Positions 51,501-63,951 of a DNA stretch of 64,000 bases are shown here, piece by piece. Each line of letters opens with the position of its first letter. Within the stretch, counting starts at the first letter, position 1. The notes below the pieces were generated by a model. That model saw only the letters and a program-made list of their open reading frames with translations. It searched no databases and was not told where the DNA came from. Origin of the DNA: Rotaria socialis. Taxonomy: Eukaryota > Rotifera > Eurotatoria > Philodinida > Philodinidae. The position numbers were made by a program, and so were the translations under genes. Location of the stretch: NCBI GenBank assembly GCA_905331475.1, contig CAJNYU010001005.1, forward strand, positions 1 through 64,000, written 5' to 3'.

Positions 51501-54500
51501 CAATAAATGTCATTCGCCCGAATGTTTCATTCCAACATTTTCTTGCTTTATTTCTCATAATTGTTTTATTATGTTGAAAAGCAAGTATTAACAATGGATA
51601 CATAAGTTGAAGAAGTGATGAACTATTCGATGGATCGAATACGGACGATATTAACGATAAAATTTTATTTAATATAACATTATCTGATTGTTGTTTATTT
51701 AAAGCTACAGGCGATGAACCCACTGATAAATTTATATTTATTGATTGTTCGTACAATTGAAGAAATGGAATAAGTTGTGTTAGATTTTTAAAAATAATAT
51801 CAACATGTGAATAAATTTTACATAGACTCAATAGATCAACAATGAGATCACGTATATATGTAAATACAACTGATTTTGTCTGTTCATTCGATGAGACTTT
51901 AGTTGTTTTTGATAAACAATGACAAACAAATACATATTGAATATTATTTTCACTATTAGATAATAAACGTTGTAATACATGATTAATTATAGTTGATATT
52001 TGTGTAAAACAAAGTAAAATCGATGATGACGGTAATGAACGTTTTTGTGTATTCGATAATAAATAAACAAAATTATTATTATTACTATTATTACTATTGT
52101 TATGATTATTATTTGATCGGTCGAATACAACTGATAGGTCAATATCGGAGAATGTTTTTAATACAGTTTTTATAACATTTAATATAAAACCAAATAGACG
52201 TTGATTATTTTGATCATAAATGGCTTGCTCAAATGCAGGTTCATTTCGTAATAATTCAACAAGTAAATGAATTAAGAAATGTTTTGATTGATCATTATTA
52301 ATTAATGTTAAACGACATAATGCTTTAAATAATTGTATCCATAATAATGTATAAGAATAATCCAAACGTTGAACATCATTAAAATTAAATGGACGAAGTA
52401 ATAATTCAATAGATGTTTCTTGTTTTTGACTGTCGATTTTGTTGTTTAATTCGAATGTATATGAACGATTAAGAATGTTAATCAAGAGTGTTGAACAACG
52501 AAACCATATATGCCAAAATAAATATGGAATTGTTATCGGTTGATGAGATAATTCAACTGAACATTTAAGCAATAATGAACTTGTTTGATGACAAAAATTT
52601 TCATCCGATGTTTTTGATAATGTATCTATTAAATAGGATATAACATGAAGATAAGCATCTTCTGTTGTTTGATCTTCATCATTAAATCGTATAGCATGTT
52701 CTAACATTATATGAAGATACTGATCGGATAATGTTGTACAATACGATAAAGACTTGTCCTCTAAAACAAAGACAAGAGAAAATTTTTATTTCAATACTCT
52801 TTTGTTAATCAATTTGAATAGAAGATTAACAGATGATAAGAAAAGTTTGTCAATATGTCCACTGATTATATTGAATTCAAAAACACTCCTAGACCAGGAT
52901 GGAGTATCAACGCATAACAAATGCTTTAACATTAACGAGATCACCTGAGGTGCATAGAAGCTACGATCAGTTTAAACACATTATTATGATTGTATATTGT
53001 ACTGTAGAAAGTCCTTCATCTTTTACATAGGTTCCATTGATGATCATCTCGCAGTTGTACTCAATAATTATTTATTTGAATAGGCCATCTCGAACAACAT
53101 GTACACACTTGTTTACTACGTGAGGTTTACTCTAGCTCAATGTCATCATTTGATCAGTTGATAGTATTATATACATTTTCAGTACACTTCGCTAATAAAT
53201 CAATGAATCTTTTATATAGTTTTTCTGATGTATATGAGTTCGACAAATGATCGAGTATTTCAAATAGTAGAAAGCTAGAGAATAATAAGATCATGAGAAA
53301 AGACTAAATAAATACAATGCAAGCTAGGTGTTTTTTCTGTTTGTTGCTCTTGTAATCAAGTCGTCATATGCCCATGATAAACTAATAATGACTTGACATT
53401 TTATATTTATTTTATCACTAGGAGTGCAGAGAGATTCCAGCTGGACGAAAAAGTACTTTTTCTAAAGATGCTCCTTTCAGGGTTAAACAGTTATGAACAA
53501 AATAATACTCGAACCATTAGTTTTATTTTATGTGTCTGTTAGAAATATCAACTTTATCTCAACACAACAAGATATTTGATGTGACTTTTCCTGTGATTTT
53601 ATAAGTTTTTAAAACTTACGCGATTTATGATTGGTTGATGAAGGATGTATTTGTGCAGCTGATAAAGTTTTTGTTCGCGTACTCGAATCTCGTAGTACAG
53701 TCTCGATAGCTAGCGGAAATCCAATTTGTTCAAATGTTTCAAATAATTTTAAAAGAAAACGTGTTTCAATTCGTGAATCGATCCATAATTGTTCAATACG
53801 TGTTAATAGGCAAGTATTAATTGCTACACGTTGGCTTTCTTGAATTGCATTATTTAATTTAAATATATTTAATAGATGATTTAAATATGCATTCCAACTT
53901 GTTAACCATAATGAATTTTCATCAAATTTTATTGAATTAATCTTATAATCTAATAGTTGATCAACAATCGAATCAAATAAATAATTAAGTATTTGATCAC
54001 CGGCTATGGTAAGAATATATTCACTATGATTATTTTTAATTAAAAGCTCATGCATAAATTGTGCTCCTATTTGACGACACTCTGACCACCATGCTGTTGT
54101 GGTTGACACTGTTTTTGATGTTATATGATTGCCAAAAGCAAATGAAAGAAATGGCAATATAACATCATTGATATTTTTTGGATACAGTGAAATAAGTGTT
54201 ATCCATGCACGACATTTTGCTATTGATGCTGATTTACTTTTTGATGTTGAATCAGATAAAAATGGTGTTAAAAATAATTTTAATAAACGACTATTTAATA
54301 GTTGAGAATCGATATCATCTAAACGATGAATATAGGACATAAACGATGACCAACTGGTAAATGCAGCACTACGAATCGAATAATTTTGAACGATGAAAGC
54401 TAAAAGAAAACACGGTAAGAAATGAAATGATTTATTTTACAGCAGAGTTTTTTTCTTTTTTGATTAATGAATTTCAATATAAAATAATATGGGAATATCT

Positions 54501-55665
54501 TTGTGTTGAAAAGACTAGCAAGGATTCCTTTTTTTTTCTTGAAAAGTAATTTTTAATTCTATAGTCATCATTAAATAGTTTTCTTTATACAGTATACTGT
54601 TAAGTGTTTCGAAGTCAAATAATCATTGTCAAGCCTTTTCAATGCTTCGTTCTTTTCACACTGATGGAATGAAAAGAAAATACGCTGTATATCACCTATG
54701 AGCGAAGAAATCTTGCGCAGGCATTTATTGAATCAAATGAACCAATAAATCTTCAGTTTCACCTATAATCTAAAACATCTCTATTCTCTTTCCTATCATT
54801 GATTTCTTCTTTTCTTTCTATCGTACGACCTGACAGAAGATACCCATTGTTTTCTACTCGAATCAAAATGGAGTCATCGCTTTTTCTTCTAAAAATTGAA
54901 CTTACCATCTTCAATAACAGCGAGAATTTCATTTCCTTTTACGTGACCTCGTATTATTAATCGACAAAGAAGACAAGCTAATGATTCCCATAAATGAATA
55001 GTAAAGAAAGCTAATCGTGTATCGTCTGAATTTTGTATCCATGATTTTAATTGATGCAGAAAATTTGTGGAAATAATAAATGATGATCGACCAAGAATTT
55101 CAATAACATCTTTTGATAGTGGTGGAAATTGTTTAACAATTTTTGAAATTAAATCATCAATTAATTCTCCGTATACTAAATAAGTTGTTGACGAAAGATT
55201 TGTAGCAAGAAAATTCAATAAATATGATAACCATTCAGCTAATGTTAAACTTAGAATAGTTGTTCGATGTTCCACGAGTACAATAAATAATCGTATGGTT
55301 GATAACAATAAATCTTTGTTATCATCATCGTCATCCTTTGTTGTAAATATTTGTTTAATAAATGGCAATAGATCTTGTTTAAATTGTATCTCTGATAAAT
55401 TATCACGATTTGATATTAAACAATCAATAATAAATAATTGAATTTTTCTATCAACATTTTCTATTGTTAATATACTACAAAGAATGGTAACAATTATTGA
55501 TCGAGGTGTTACAGTTTGATAGTATTGATTGTAAATATTAATAAATTGAGCTGGCGATTGAAGATTTGAATGGAACTCATCAAGCATATTTGAACCATCG
55601 ATAACGTGTGACAACACACTGGTCGCTCGCGTTTTTCGTGAGGCTACTATCGATGATGTTGGCAT
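48529..55665 (-). CDS. RIF1: RIF1, telomere/replication-timing factor with PP1-docking motifs
   Basis: Six exons on the minus strand (55665-54906, 54399-53620, 52760-51482, 50976-49776, 48864-48731, 48679-48529) sum to 4305 nt, 1434 residues. The first three exons (about 940 residues) are alpha-helical and HEAT-repeat-like (for example SRIWESLACLL-type and TRIEQLWIDSRIETRFLLKLF). Exon 4 encodes a disordered, basic segment. It contains SILK (about 1220-1223) and RVVF (about 1237-1240), the paired PP1-docking motifs of RIF1. The last two exons match the vertebrate C-terminal domain, with SINTIGDLARATAVQIETYP and IPSPKLTNIQNALSFL. RIF1 recruits PP1 to dephosphorylate the MCM helicase, setting replication timing, and acts in break-repair choice. 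The protein is shorter than the human one (2472) because the disordered middle is reduced. Long introns (about 500-900 nt) hold nothing recognisable. Confidence 0.9.
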
Positions 55666-56365
55666 TGTTAGAGAAATTGATCAAGTGTGAGATCATCGTT
55701 TCGTTGCAAATTTAACAAACAATGGTAGCCATTCAAATGGACATGTTCAGACAATGCATAACCTCCTTTTTGACACTCAAAGGTAAATATCAAAAGCAAA
55801 TAGCCTACGCCAAATTATACCTATGATAGAAACATAAAAAAGATTAAACTTGATAGAGTGATCTTTTTATTATCAACTGAAAATAGAGTATTCAATTATT
55901 TGAAAATCAACTTTATTTAAAACATTTAGAAGTATTAATATTTGATTAATATGACATCTATAAAAAAAAAGAGCGATGTCACTAGTAGTTCCTGGTGCTA
56001 ACAAAACAATTTTTTGCTATGCTACAGAGAAATTTAGTCTTCTCTCACATGTTGTATCATCAGTAGTAACAAATCGATTTTTTTATTCAGAGAGATTTAG
56101 GCGGATATAGCGCACTTATTAGTTCTTGTCGTGGTGCCGCCACTTGTCTATAATTTTTCAAACATCTGTTTTTTTTAAAATAAACTTTGATTTTGCCTCA
56201 ATTTGATAAAATTGCATTCTTTATTTTTATTTTTGTGTAATGTCATCAAATAATAGACAAATAAAATGATATGGCTAAACGAAAAAAATTTCTCGAATCA
56301 TCAATGAGTCTCAGATACAACTTAAGTTTAGTAGTAACAGATTTAATGATATTGTCTCAAACGTA
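55666..56365. other. Upstream region of RIF1
   Basis: 700 bases leading from the RIF1 start towards repeat copy B. It should contain the RIF1 promoter; no motif stands out. Confidence 0.45.
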
Positions 56366-56661
56366 CCCAGGTCGAACATTCCGGCCGCCGGATTCCGTAG
56401 GATACTCCAGGGAATATCCGGGAAAGTCACCATATCCTGCAGGAAAACACGGGAAATCGCTGGAACATGGAAGCAGTATTCCGGTCAAAAATACGACCGG
56501 ACTTTTCCGGCGAACTCCTGCCAAGTTCCGGTGCTTTCCGGCAGGAATTGATCGGAAATCACCGGAAAAATCTGAAAATTTTCCAACCGGAATACTGCTT
56601 CCACAAAATCAACGGAACTACCCGGAACCGGCCGTTTGCAGGCCGGACTGTTCGACCTGGG
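56366..56661. mobile_element. GC-rich foldback repeat, copy B
   Basis: Full-length, 296 bases, from CCCAGGTCGAACATTCCGG to GGACTGTTCGACCTGGG, so the terminal inverted repeats are CCCAGGTCGAACA. Inside, GGAAGCAGTATTCCGG faces CCGGAATACTGCTTCC, making a long imperfect hairpin full of CCGG. A TA dinucleotide borders both ends and may be a 2-bp target duplication. Copy C is about 90% identical by eye. Confidence 0.9.
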
Positions 56662-57041
56662 TATGATAGATTGCGTTGTTTTGTCATATAAAGGTATTTT
56701 TAGCATTCCGAGCTTTAAAGAATTCGTGAATCATGCTAAATAACAACAACATATTTTTATCTATGAATAATACGCTTTCATTTAGGTGGGCAGCGAGAAA
56801 ATTGAAGGAATAAAAATATTTTATTCGCCTCCGCTTCACCATTTTTTAGTGAGATAATATAAAGTCATACTCATAAATATTTTGACGCGTTTGCAAAATT
56901 TGATTGGTCCAACAGAAAAATTAGTAATACTATTTCGCAATAATTGCGAAACTTCTAAAGATTACTCATTTGTCAGGTATAAAAAGCGAGATTTTTCAGC
57001 CACTTTATTCATTCAGTATTATTCGTAAACAAAATACAATA

Positions 57042-58965
57042 ATGGCTTCCAACCAACAAACTTATGATGAACAAGTACGAGTTCTACAAGAACGTTTTCC
57101 GCGTGCATCAACCAAGCACTTAACTCGCCTTTTACAAAAGCATGCTGGTGATATTGATCAGGTACAATAATTTTATTACCATTTGAATATATATATATAA
57201 TATAGCCCGCTAATGCCTCTCATGCGGGAGAATGGAGGTTGCTCGATATTTCACTATATCAGTGTAAAAATAAATAATTAGCATATTCTTTAGACAAAAT
57301 AATATTTTACTTCTATTTGAATCAGGTTCGCGCACGTCTCGTTCAACGAAACTTTCGTTCTAATAAATGGGATTCACTTGAAGAACGTTTTGGCACAACA
57401 GTAACATCGTTACAACAAGAGATCCCATCGGCTCAATCATTAAAACGAATTCGTTTACTGAGATTGATGGAAAGTTTCAGTGGTGATGTGGACGCAGTTC
57501 GAAAAGTTTTGCAAAAAGTTGAAGAACGAGATCATGAAGTAAATGCAGATCGGCGTGCATCCCGACGTGAACGACGAGAAGAATTAAAGAGCAAATATGC
57601 AACGGAACTGGCTGAATTAACTCAAGCCGGTATTAATGTCAATCGCCCATGTACACTTCGCCAATTGGAAAAAAGTCAAGGCGATGTTAATAAGGTATGA
57701 TATTTCGTGTTCGCTCTTTCTAGAGAATACCATATTTGATTGCTTGACTATGTTCTAAAATAATAGGTGATTGAAAAAATGTCGCATCGTAGAGAAAAAA
57801 AAGAGAAACGAGCTGAACTCAACACAAAATATGCTAGTCAAATTGCACAACTCGAAGCTGATGGTATCGAAATTAAAAATAAACGCTGTTTAGCGCATTT
57901 ATTAGAAAAAGCTGATGGCCAAGTTGATGTTGCTAAACAACTCATAACTGAATGGAAAGAAAAAAAGGGAAAAAATAGGGAATATCGACATAGACATCGA
58001 AATATATCACCAGGTGGTATAACAACACAAGTAACTGGTGGAGCAGCATCATGCTGGAGAAAACGACGTGAATTAAGTTCGGATGACATTGAAAATCTCA
58101 AACGACTTCGTTCAGCTGGTGTACATGGGCATCCTATGAAGATCTTAGCGATGTACCATGAATGCAATGAATCCATTGAATTGACAAAAGCTCGAAAAGA
58201 TCATGAACGAGAAATGCGTAATCAACAACGAGAAGAACGATCATTAGTAAGATCAAATTTTTAGCTCATCAACAGAAAGATAATAGTGAAACTCTATTGC
58301 TTTGTTTAGAAGCATGCATTATTTGCTGAAGCTCAAACTGGCTACGTAACAATCAATAATCGGGAAGATTGGCCACGTGATATTGAACAGGTATATCTAG
58401 ATGGAAATAATATGATGTTCGTTGTTAATTCACTTCGACGTTTATGTCTAAATCGAGCTGGTGCAAAAACTGAACGTGCTTTAGCTGAAATAGCTTCAGC
58501 ATGGAATGAACAAATGCATATACCAAATATTGAAATTATTTTTGATGCAACACGTCAACTGGATCAAATCGGTTCAGTGAAAGTATCGAGCGCTCAACCA
58601 ACTCATCGAACAACTGATGATATGCTTGTTGAAATAGCAAGAAAACCGGAGAATCGAGAAAAAAACAAACGCACAGTTATAATAACATCCGATCGAGCTT
58701 TAGCTGTACTTGTAAGTTTCTATCATATTTTTTTTTCTTGGTGTTCTTAATAAGTTATAATTTATAATTGCAGTTACAACGTGAAGGCTGTTTACTGATG
58801 AAACCATATAATTGGTTTGCTCATTGTGTCATGGTTTTAACACCTGATCTCATTAGATATGAAGAATTAACTGGCATGAAAACGGAAACATCAACACCAA
58901 CAACGGTCAAAATTCGTTACGACTTTGATGAACTTGTTCACCGTGTTGCTAATATTGATATATAA
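57042..58965 (+). CDS. NYN/YacP-type (PIN-like) nuclease with N-terminal UBA/CUE-like helical repeats
   Basis: Five exons (57042-57161, 57326-57694, 57767-58246, 58310-58711, 58774-58965), all phase 0, give 520 residues. The first 310 residues hold about five short helical repeats with a recurring pattern: a leading hydrophobic helix, a Leu-Leu-x-x-hydrophobic core, then GDIDQV, GDVDAV, GDVNKV or GQVDVAK. They resemble UBA/CUE ubiquitin-binding modules in spacing and are joined by Arg/Glu-rich helices. Residues about 345-490 match the NYN_YacP fold: VYLDGNNMMF (Asp354), IEIIFDATRQ (Asp402), THRTTDDMLVEIA (Asp426, Asp427) and VIITSDRALAVLLQREGC (Asp451). These acidic residues are where PIN-like nucleases bind metal, so RNA cleavage is likely. 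Bacterial YacP/Rae1 cuts mRNA on the ribosome. The combination is not one I can name in animals. It could act in RNA decay coupled to ubiquitin. Confidence 0.8.
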
Positions 58966-59759
58966 ACATTCGACTTCTATGCATTTTATTTTAATAAAAG
59001 ATAACCTTTTCTTTTGTGTGATTACATTATTGAAAATAAAATTGTCAAAAATGAGCTACATTTGATAAATTGAACTGCCAACAAAATTTTCAAATTAGAC
59101 AGGAAATAGAATCGTTTACCGTTGATGAATAATTAGTATTTTACAAAAGGCTCCATTGAACATGTCTAATGGAAAGAATGTAAATGTGACTCTTGATGCA
59201 ATTTATTTTTTTGCTTATTCACATCATATTCAAAATTATTCGAGCGAAACCTGTGACCGTCCGAATACGTGCTATGTACACAAAAAAAATTAATTGCCTT
59301 AGTTATTTGATTCAATAGGACAGCTCACTGTTCTTTTTTACCTTTTATCTATGTAACTGTTTCGCTTTGCGCTCTTTTTATTCTGATCAGTGTCACGCTT
59401 TTTTTCTTTTCTTCTATTAAGTGTAATTAAAGCGTGACCAAAACGACTAATAGAGAAAGGAGAGATGATGAAGAAAGGCAACACAAGTTGGATACTGAAC
59501 TTCAATGCATAAGCATTGATGTTACGATTACATTTAAATTAGTAAGTTGTAAAAAAATCAAAGTAGAATATATACTGTTTGATAAAAGATAAATCACCTT
59601 TCAATTCGTTTGCGGTGATTAATATGTAGGCTATCGTTTAGATTAATTCTGTACAGAAAAAAAAAGGTAGAATACATAGGAAACTCTATTGGAGAAAAGC
59701 ACTGTTTAATTATTTAATAGTAATAAGAGAAAAAAAGAGAATCTTATCAGACGATATAG
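58966..59759. other. Intergenic, nothing recognised
   Basis: Contains the 3' UTR of the NYN gene (AATAAA near 58992) and about 700 bases of AT-rich sequence. No gene or repeat recognised. Confidence 0.45.
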
Positions 59760-60042
59760 CCCAGGTCAAACATTCCGGCCACCGGATCCTGTAGGATACT
59801 CCAGGGAATGCAGGAAAGTCGCCATATCCTGCAGGAAAACACGGGAAATCGCTGGAATATGGAAGCAGTATTTCGGTCAAAATACGGCCGAACTTTTCCG
59901 GCGGATCCTGCTAAGTTCCGGTGCTGTCCGGCGGGAATTGATCGGAAATCACCGGAAAATTTTCCAACCGGAATACTGCTTCCATAAAGTCAACGGAAAT
60001 ACCCGGAACCGGCCGTTTGCAAGCTGGACTGTTCGACCTGGG
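59760..60042. mobile_element. GC-rich foldback repeat, copy C
   Basis: Full-length, 283 bases, from CCCAGGTCAAACATTCCGG to GGACTGTTCGACCTGGG. It is collinear with copy B with few small deletions. An AG dinucleotide borders both ends, again compatible with a 2-bp duplication. It sits about 100 bases upstream of the next gene's start codon, so it may lie in that gene's promoter. Confidence 0.9.
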
Positions 60043-60143
60043 AGTTAAATAGATTAACTCATTGAGTGAATGTTAGTCTGTTATTAGTTTTCCATTTTTT
60101 AGTTCATATTGCAAATCCATAAATAACTATAGCTCTTGTTACA

Positions 60144-62169
60144 ATGATCAAATCATCTACTCCTGTAAGTACTATTTCCTCTGTGGATACAAATAATACA
60201 ACAACCACATCAAATGCTGTTCAAAGTGGTCCATATACAAAAGCTCAATGTAAACTATATCGTTTTTCTTTCTTGATTATATGAAAATCGGTTTGAATTC
60301 TTCCTTCTTAGTTCAAAATACCATGGAAGGTTCGCGTAGTGTCAAAAATGCTAAAGAAGTTGAACAACTACTTCGTGATTATCCAGCTGCATTGGAACTC
60401 TATCGAACAGGAAAATATAAAGTCAAAGTAAAATATGAAGCTGATATTGAGCGTGTTATACTCGTTGAAAAACGGTCAACGAAAGTCGTGCCGAATAATG
60501 AAACAAAAACAAATGGTGATCAACAAAATTATCAATCTCGTCCTACTTTATCAACAGATTCAGAGAGAAGAAAACAAGAAATAATAACAGAAAAAGATTC
60601 CGAACGATCACGTAATCGTGCTGAATCACAAGATCATACTGTACCAGTAACATCCGCGACAGATAATAGTTCTTCAGTTACGGCAACAATCTCATCAATG
60701 CCTACGATCGTTAATACTCAGCCTAAAACTGATCTTCATTCAGCAATATCCAAAGAACAGAAAATTCCAGAACCATCACAAACACAAGAGCCTCAACAAC
60801 AAGAACAACAAGAACAAAAAAAAGAAAAACATCATAGTGATCGTCGTACTCGTTCTCGTGATAGCCCTTCGAATGTGTTACAATCGAAACATAAAGAGAA
60901 AAAAAGTAGTCGAGATCATCGAAGAGTACTAGTGCCTTTGATGACAAATGGTGCTCAAACTCAATATATGTGGCAATCACCACAAGGTGTTCAACATTAT
61001 TTTAGCCAACCTACTATACAACAACAAGCTCAACCATCAAATATGTATAAGCGTCCGCTATATCCATTGCAACAAAATCCAGCTTTTCAACAACCATATT
61101 ATTATGGGCAAACACCACTTCCTGCTATTACTTATCAACAGTAAATAAAAATAATTCACTCTTGAATGTTTTATTTTTATTCAATCGATTTATTTAGACC
61201 ATCTGCTTATCCACTATCATCAACAAAAACATTACTTGGCAATGGCACTAGTTCAACGGTTAATTCAATAAATAATTATTCAACATCTTCTAAGAATAAA
61301 CATAATTCAAATATGGCTGCAACAGCTAATACATCGTATCCTACATTTTATCCAAATCAACCACAGTATTTACCTCCACAGCCTACCTATCCATCACAGG
61401 TACCTTATCAAATGCCTACTCAATGGCCAACAGTAGCTCATCGACGAGCACGTCCAGTTCTACACGATGATAATATTCCAACAGAAAATCGTCGAACATC
61501 GAAACATCGTGCTCATAGTGTTGACACACGTACTCGTAGTCAACCTCCAATTAATTATTATAATCAACCACAACAACCAGCTCCACCAGTAATAGTCGAA
61601 AGTCATCATCATCATCATCATCATCATCATCGATCTCAGCCGACCAATGTACCAATTAATCCTGTTGGTCCATCAGTAGATGCTCCTATAGAACAACATA
61701 CTCTATTGGTTAAAGAAAAATAAAAATTTGTTTTACGTGAAAAAATTAATCATTTCGTTTTTTTCTTCTATTTAGAATCCAAATACGATATCAACAGTTA
61801 ACAACGGTACTAATGGTAGTGAACGATTAACTATTCGTCAACTAAATGGTTTGTTGTGTTATGTATCTCATATAATTGACTTCGATCTTCGTTTTTGTAG
61901 AAATTTTTTTTCATACTGAGCCATCAGGTCGATTACCTTATGGTACATTACCTAATATTTTACAACGTTTTGGCATAGCTTTGACAGAAAATGAGTTAAC
62001 TTCAGCTGCAATTGATCTTGCTTATAATGGTAAAAAGAAAATGCTTTTATTTATTTCTTTTCACGCTAGTTTTCATTTCTGTTGTTTTTTAAAGTTAACG
62101 AGCCAATCTCCGCTCGACGTCTAGTACATGTTTTAGTTAAATTAGGTAAAATATCAAAATCAACAAATC

Positions 62170-62200
<31 letters not shown>

Positions 62201-62389
62201 GCAACCGACTGCTTCACCAGTGATGTTACCTGAAGATCGCGAAGTAATCGATATTATGACGCAAAATAGATCGATTGGCGTAAGTTAATTGTGATTGACT
62301 TTTATTGATTTTACTAGTTATCTATTTTTTCTTCTTAGAGGGCATCAACTCATATACATTCATCAACACATCCTAATAGTTGGAATTAA
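60144..62389 (+). CDS. Low-complexity protein with C-terminal EF-hand-like pair, function unknown
   Basis: Seven exons (60144-60249, 60312-61140, 61198-61708, 61776-61848, 61901-62029, 62095-62279, 62339-62389) sum to 1884 nt, 627 residues. A conserved-looking N-terminal block (about residues 38-85) reads EGSRSVKNAKEVEQLL, then DYPAALELYRTGKYKVKVKY. The middle is disordered and rich in Gln, Pro, Tyr, Ser, with a His run encoded at 61608-61631. Near the C-terminus (about 470-540), SGRLPYGTLPNILQRFGIAL and ENELTSAAIDLAYN followed by EPISARRLVHVLVKLGK has the spacing of an EF-hand pair, but calcium ligands are poorly kept. A run of about 12 Gln follows. The donor after exon 3 (GTTAAA) is weak. 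No named family could be assigned. Confidence 0.7.
61608..61631 (+). repeat. (CAT)n tract coding poly-His
   Basis: Pure CAT repeats in the third exon of the low-complexity gene, read in frame as a His run. A CAA repeat in exon 6 (62168-62200) codes poly-Gln in the same protein. Confidence 0.9.
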
Positions 62390-63761
62390 TATTCTACACA
62401 TATAATATACATATACGCATCTTACGTAGGATAACAATGAAATAATCGTACAGTTTTTTTTTTCTACAATTTTTATATGTTTATATTCATTTATCTTATT
62501 TGAAAATTTGTTGAATTGATCGTGTAGAATAAAAATTCAAAAATCACATCCATCGTGCTACCAATATAATCATTTTTGAACGCTTCATTTTTTCTAACAT
62601 CCAGTTAATAAATTTCAACTCAATAAAATTAGATGATGAATTTTCGTTGACACGGGGTTACAATTTTGACTACACAAAGATTGTGTCATAAAAGTAAAAG
62701 TTATACATATTCAATTACACTAAATATTTATTTTCAATTTTTTTGACGAATCAAATTGTTTCAAATTTTGGAGCGCCTTCAGGTTACGTTATATATTCAT
62801 TCTTTCAACTTCATTTTCATTTATACAATTGCACGGTCATCATAAATGAACCTATGTTCATATTTCGATGCAATGAAGTCAGTGAAATTGCATTTCCTTT
62901 TAGTAATATATATATGTCGTGTCGAAGTTTAACTTCGGCTAACAGTGTAACTTCGGCACGACATATATATAGTTCCCGATAGTTCACGTTTTGCACATCA
63001 GATACCGGGATTCATGAATACTTTTGCCTTATAAAATTACACAATGATATTCATCGATATTAATATCGAATGTATTCATCACATGCATTAGTCGATCTGC
63101 ACTTACGTTAGAATAGTTATCAATAGTATTATTCAATCCTCCATGTAACTATGATAGAGATTAAAATCGAAGACGTCTAAAGTATCAGACTTGAGTTACG
63201 ACTAATTCAATTTTCTAATGAAGCTCTTTCATCAGCGTTGTATATGTATGTCGAAAATTTGAAATCCAATTATTAAAGTATTTTTAAATGAATTAAAATA
63301 TTCCTACGGATTTTTGATTATTTGCTTATGATTAAAATTTTATTAGCAACTGAAGAAATCTAATAAAAATTTTATTTCTATTGAGTTTTTATCGCAAAAT
63401 TATTTTACTGATCTTTTTCAGTTTATACAAAAAACAGAAACTTTCAAAATAAAAATAAATTTCTGAATATATCTATCTCAGTGTTTTATCCAGCAAAATG
63501 AATCATCAAAAGAAAAAATATTTGTCCCTTCAAAGATTAAGTTCGTGCTCTCGGGACTTGTTATTAATCCAACACACGCTAAATGTCTATGCTATCAAAA
63601 ACAGCTGTTCGCTTCTCCGAAGTTTCACATCACCTCTTCGGTAAAGAAAATCCGGATAAAACACTGCAACTATAAAAATCAAAATGGAAAACATGCCAAT
63701 AAAAATCATAAAAATTACAATAGCGATTATCACAAGTTTCTTAACATTTGAAATGAATCAA
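62390..63761. other. Intergenic interval with one strong hairpin
   Basis: 1.4 kb between the low-complexity gene and the PEX11-like exon. Apart from the hairpin at 62907-62971 it is AT-rich with nothing recognised; the frame at 63545-63751 is Lys/Asn-rich and unsupported. Confidence 0.45.
62907..62971. repeat. Stem-loop, 23-bp stem
   Basis: TATATATATGTCGTGTCGAA at 62907 pairs with TTCGGCACGACATATATA ending at 62971, one G-T wobble, with a loop of about 18 bases. AACTTCGGC words recur in the loop. It might be a small foldback remnant or a structured RNA. Confidence 0.8.
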
Positions 63762-63951
63762 TTATAAAGCCATTTTAACGATATTACATATCGTAGCTAT
63801 AGTTCCACTCAACCCAACGGCAAACACGGGTAATTTACCGGACCATAAAAGTCCTGGTATTCCAAGCCAATGAACACAATTGAGAAGAAAACAAAAGTTA
63901 TTCAATAATGTCAACATACATTTGTACATCTCGGATAGAGGTACCATGGGA
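63762..63951 (-). CDS. Last exon of a PEX11-like peroxisomal membrane protein (partial)
   Basis: Minus-strand exon following an acceptor (TTTTTACTATAG) at 63952-63953; earlier exons lie beyond the right edge. It encodes about 63 residues: KCMLTLLNNFCFLLNCVHWL, then GIPGLLWSGKLPVFAVGLSG and TIATICNIVKMAL with a stop. The pattern L-L-x-N-x-C-x-L...G-L-L-W-x-G-K-L-P...V-G-x-x-G-T is the C-terminal membrane part of PEX11 proteins (PEX11G/PEX11C-like), which shape and divide peroxisomes. The assignment rests on this one exon. Confidence 0.6.

Noticed and set aside
56271..56666. 131-residue open frame through copy B
   Set aside because: Same cause as above; the Pro/Arg/Gly-rich reading reflects CCGG-rich DNA, and stops break it in copy C.
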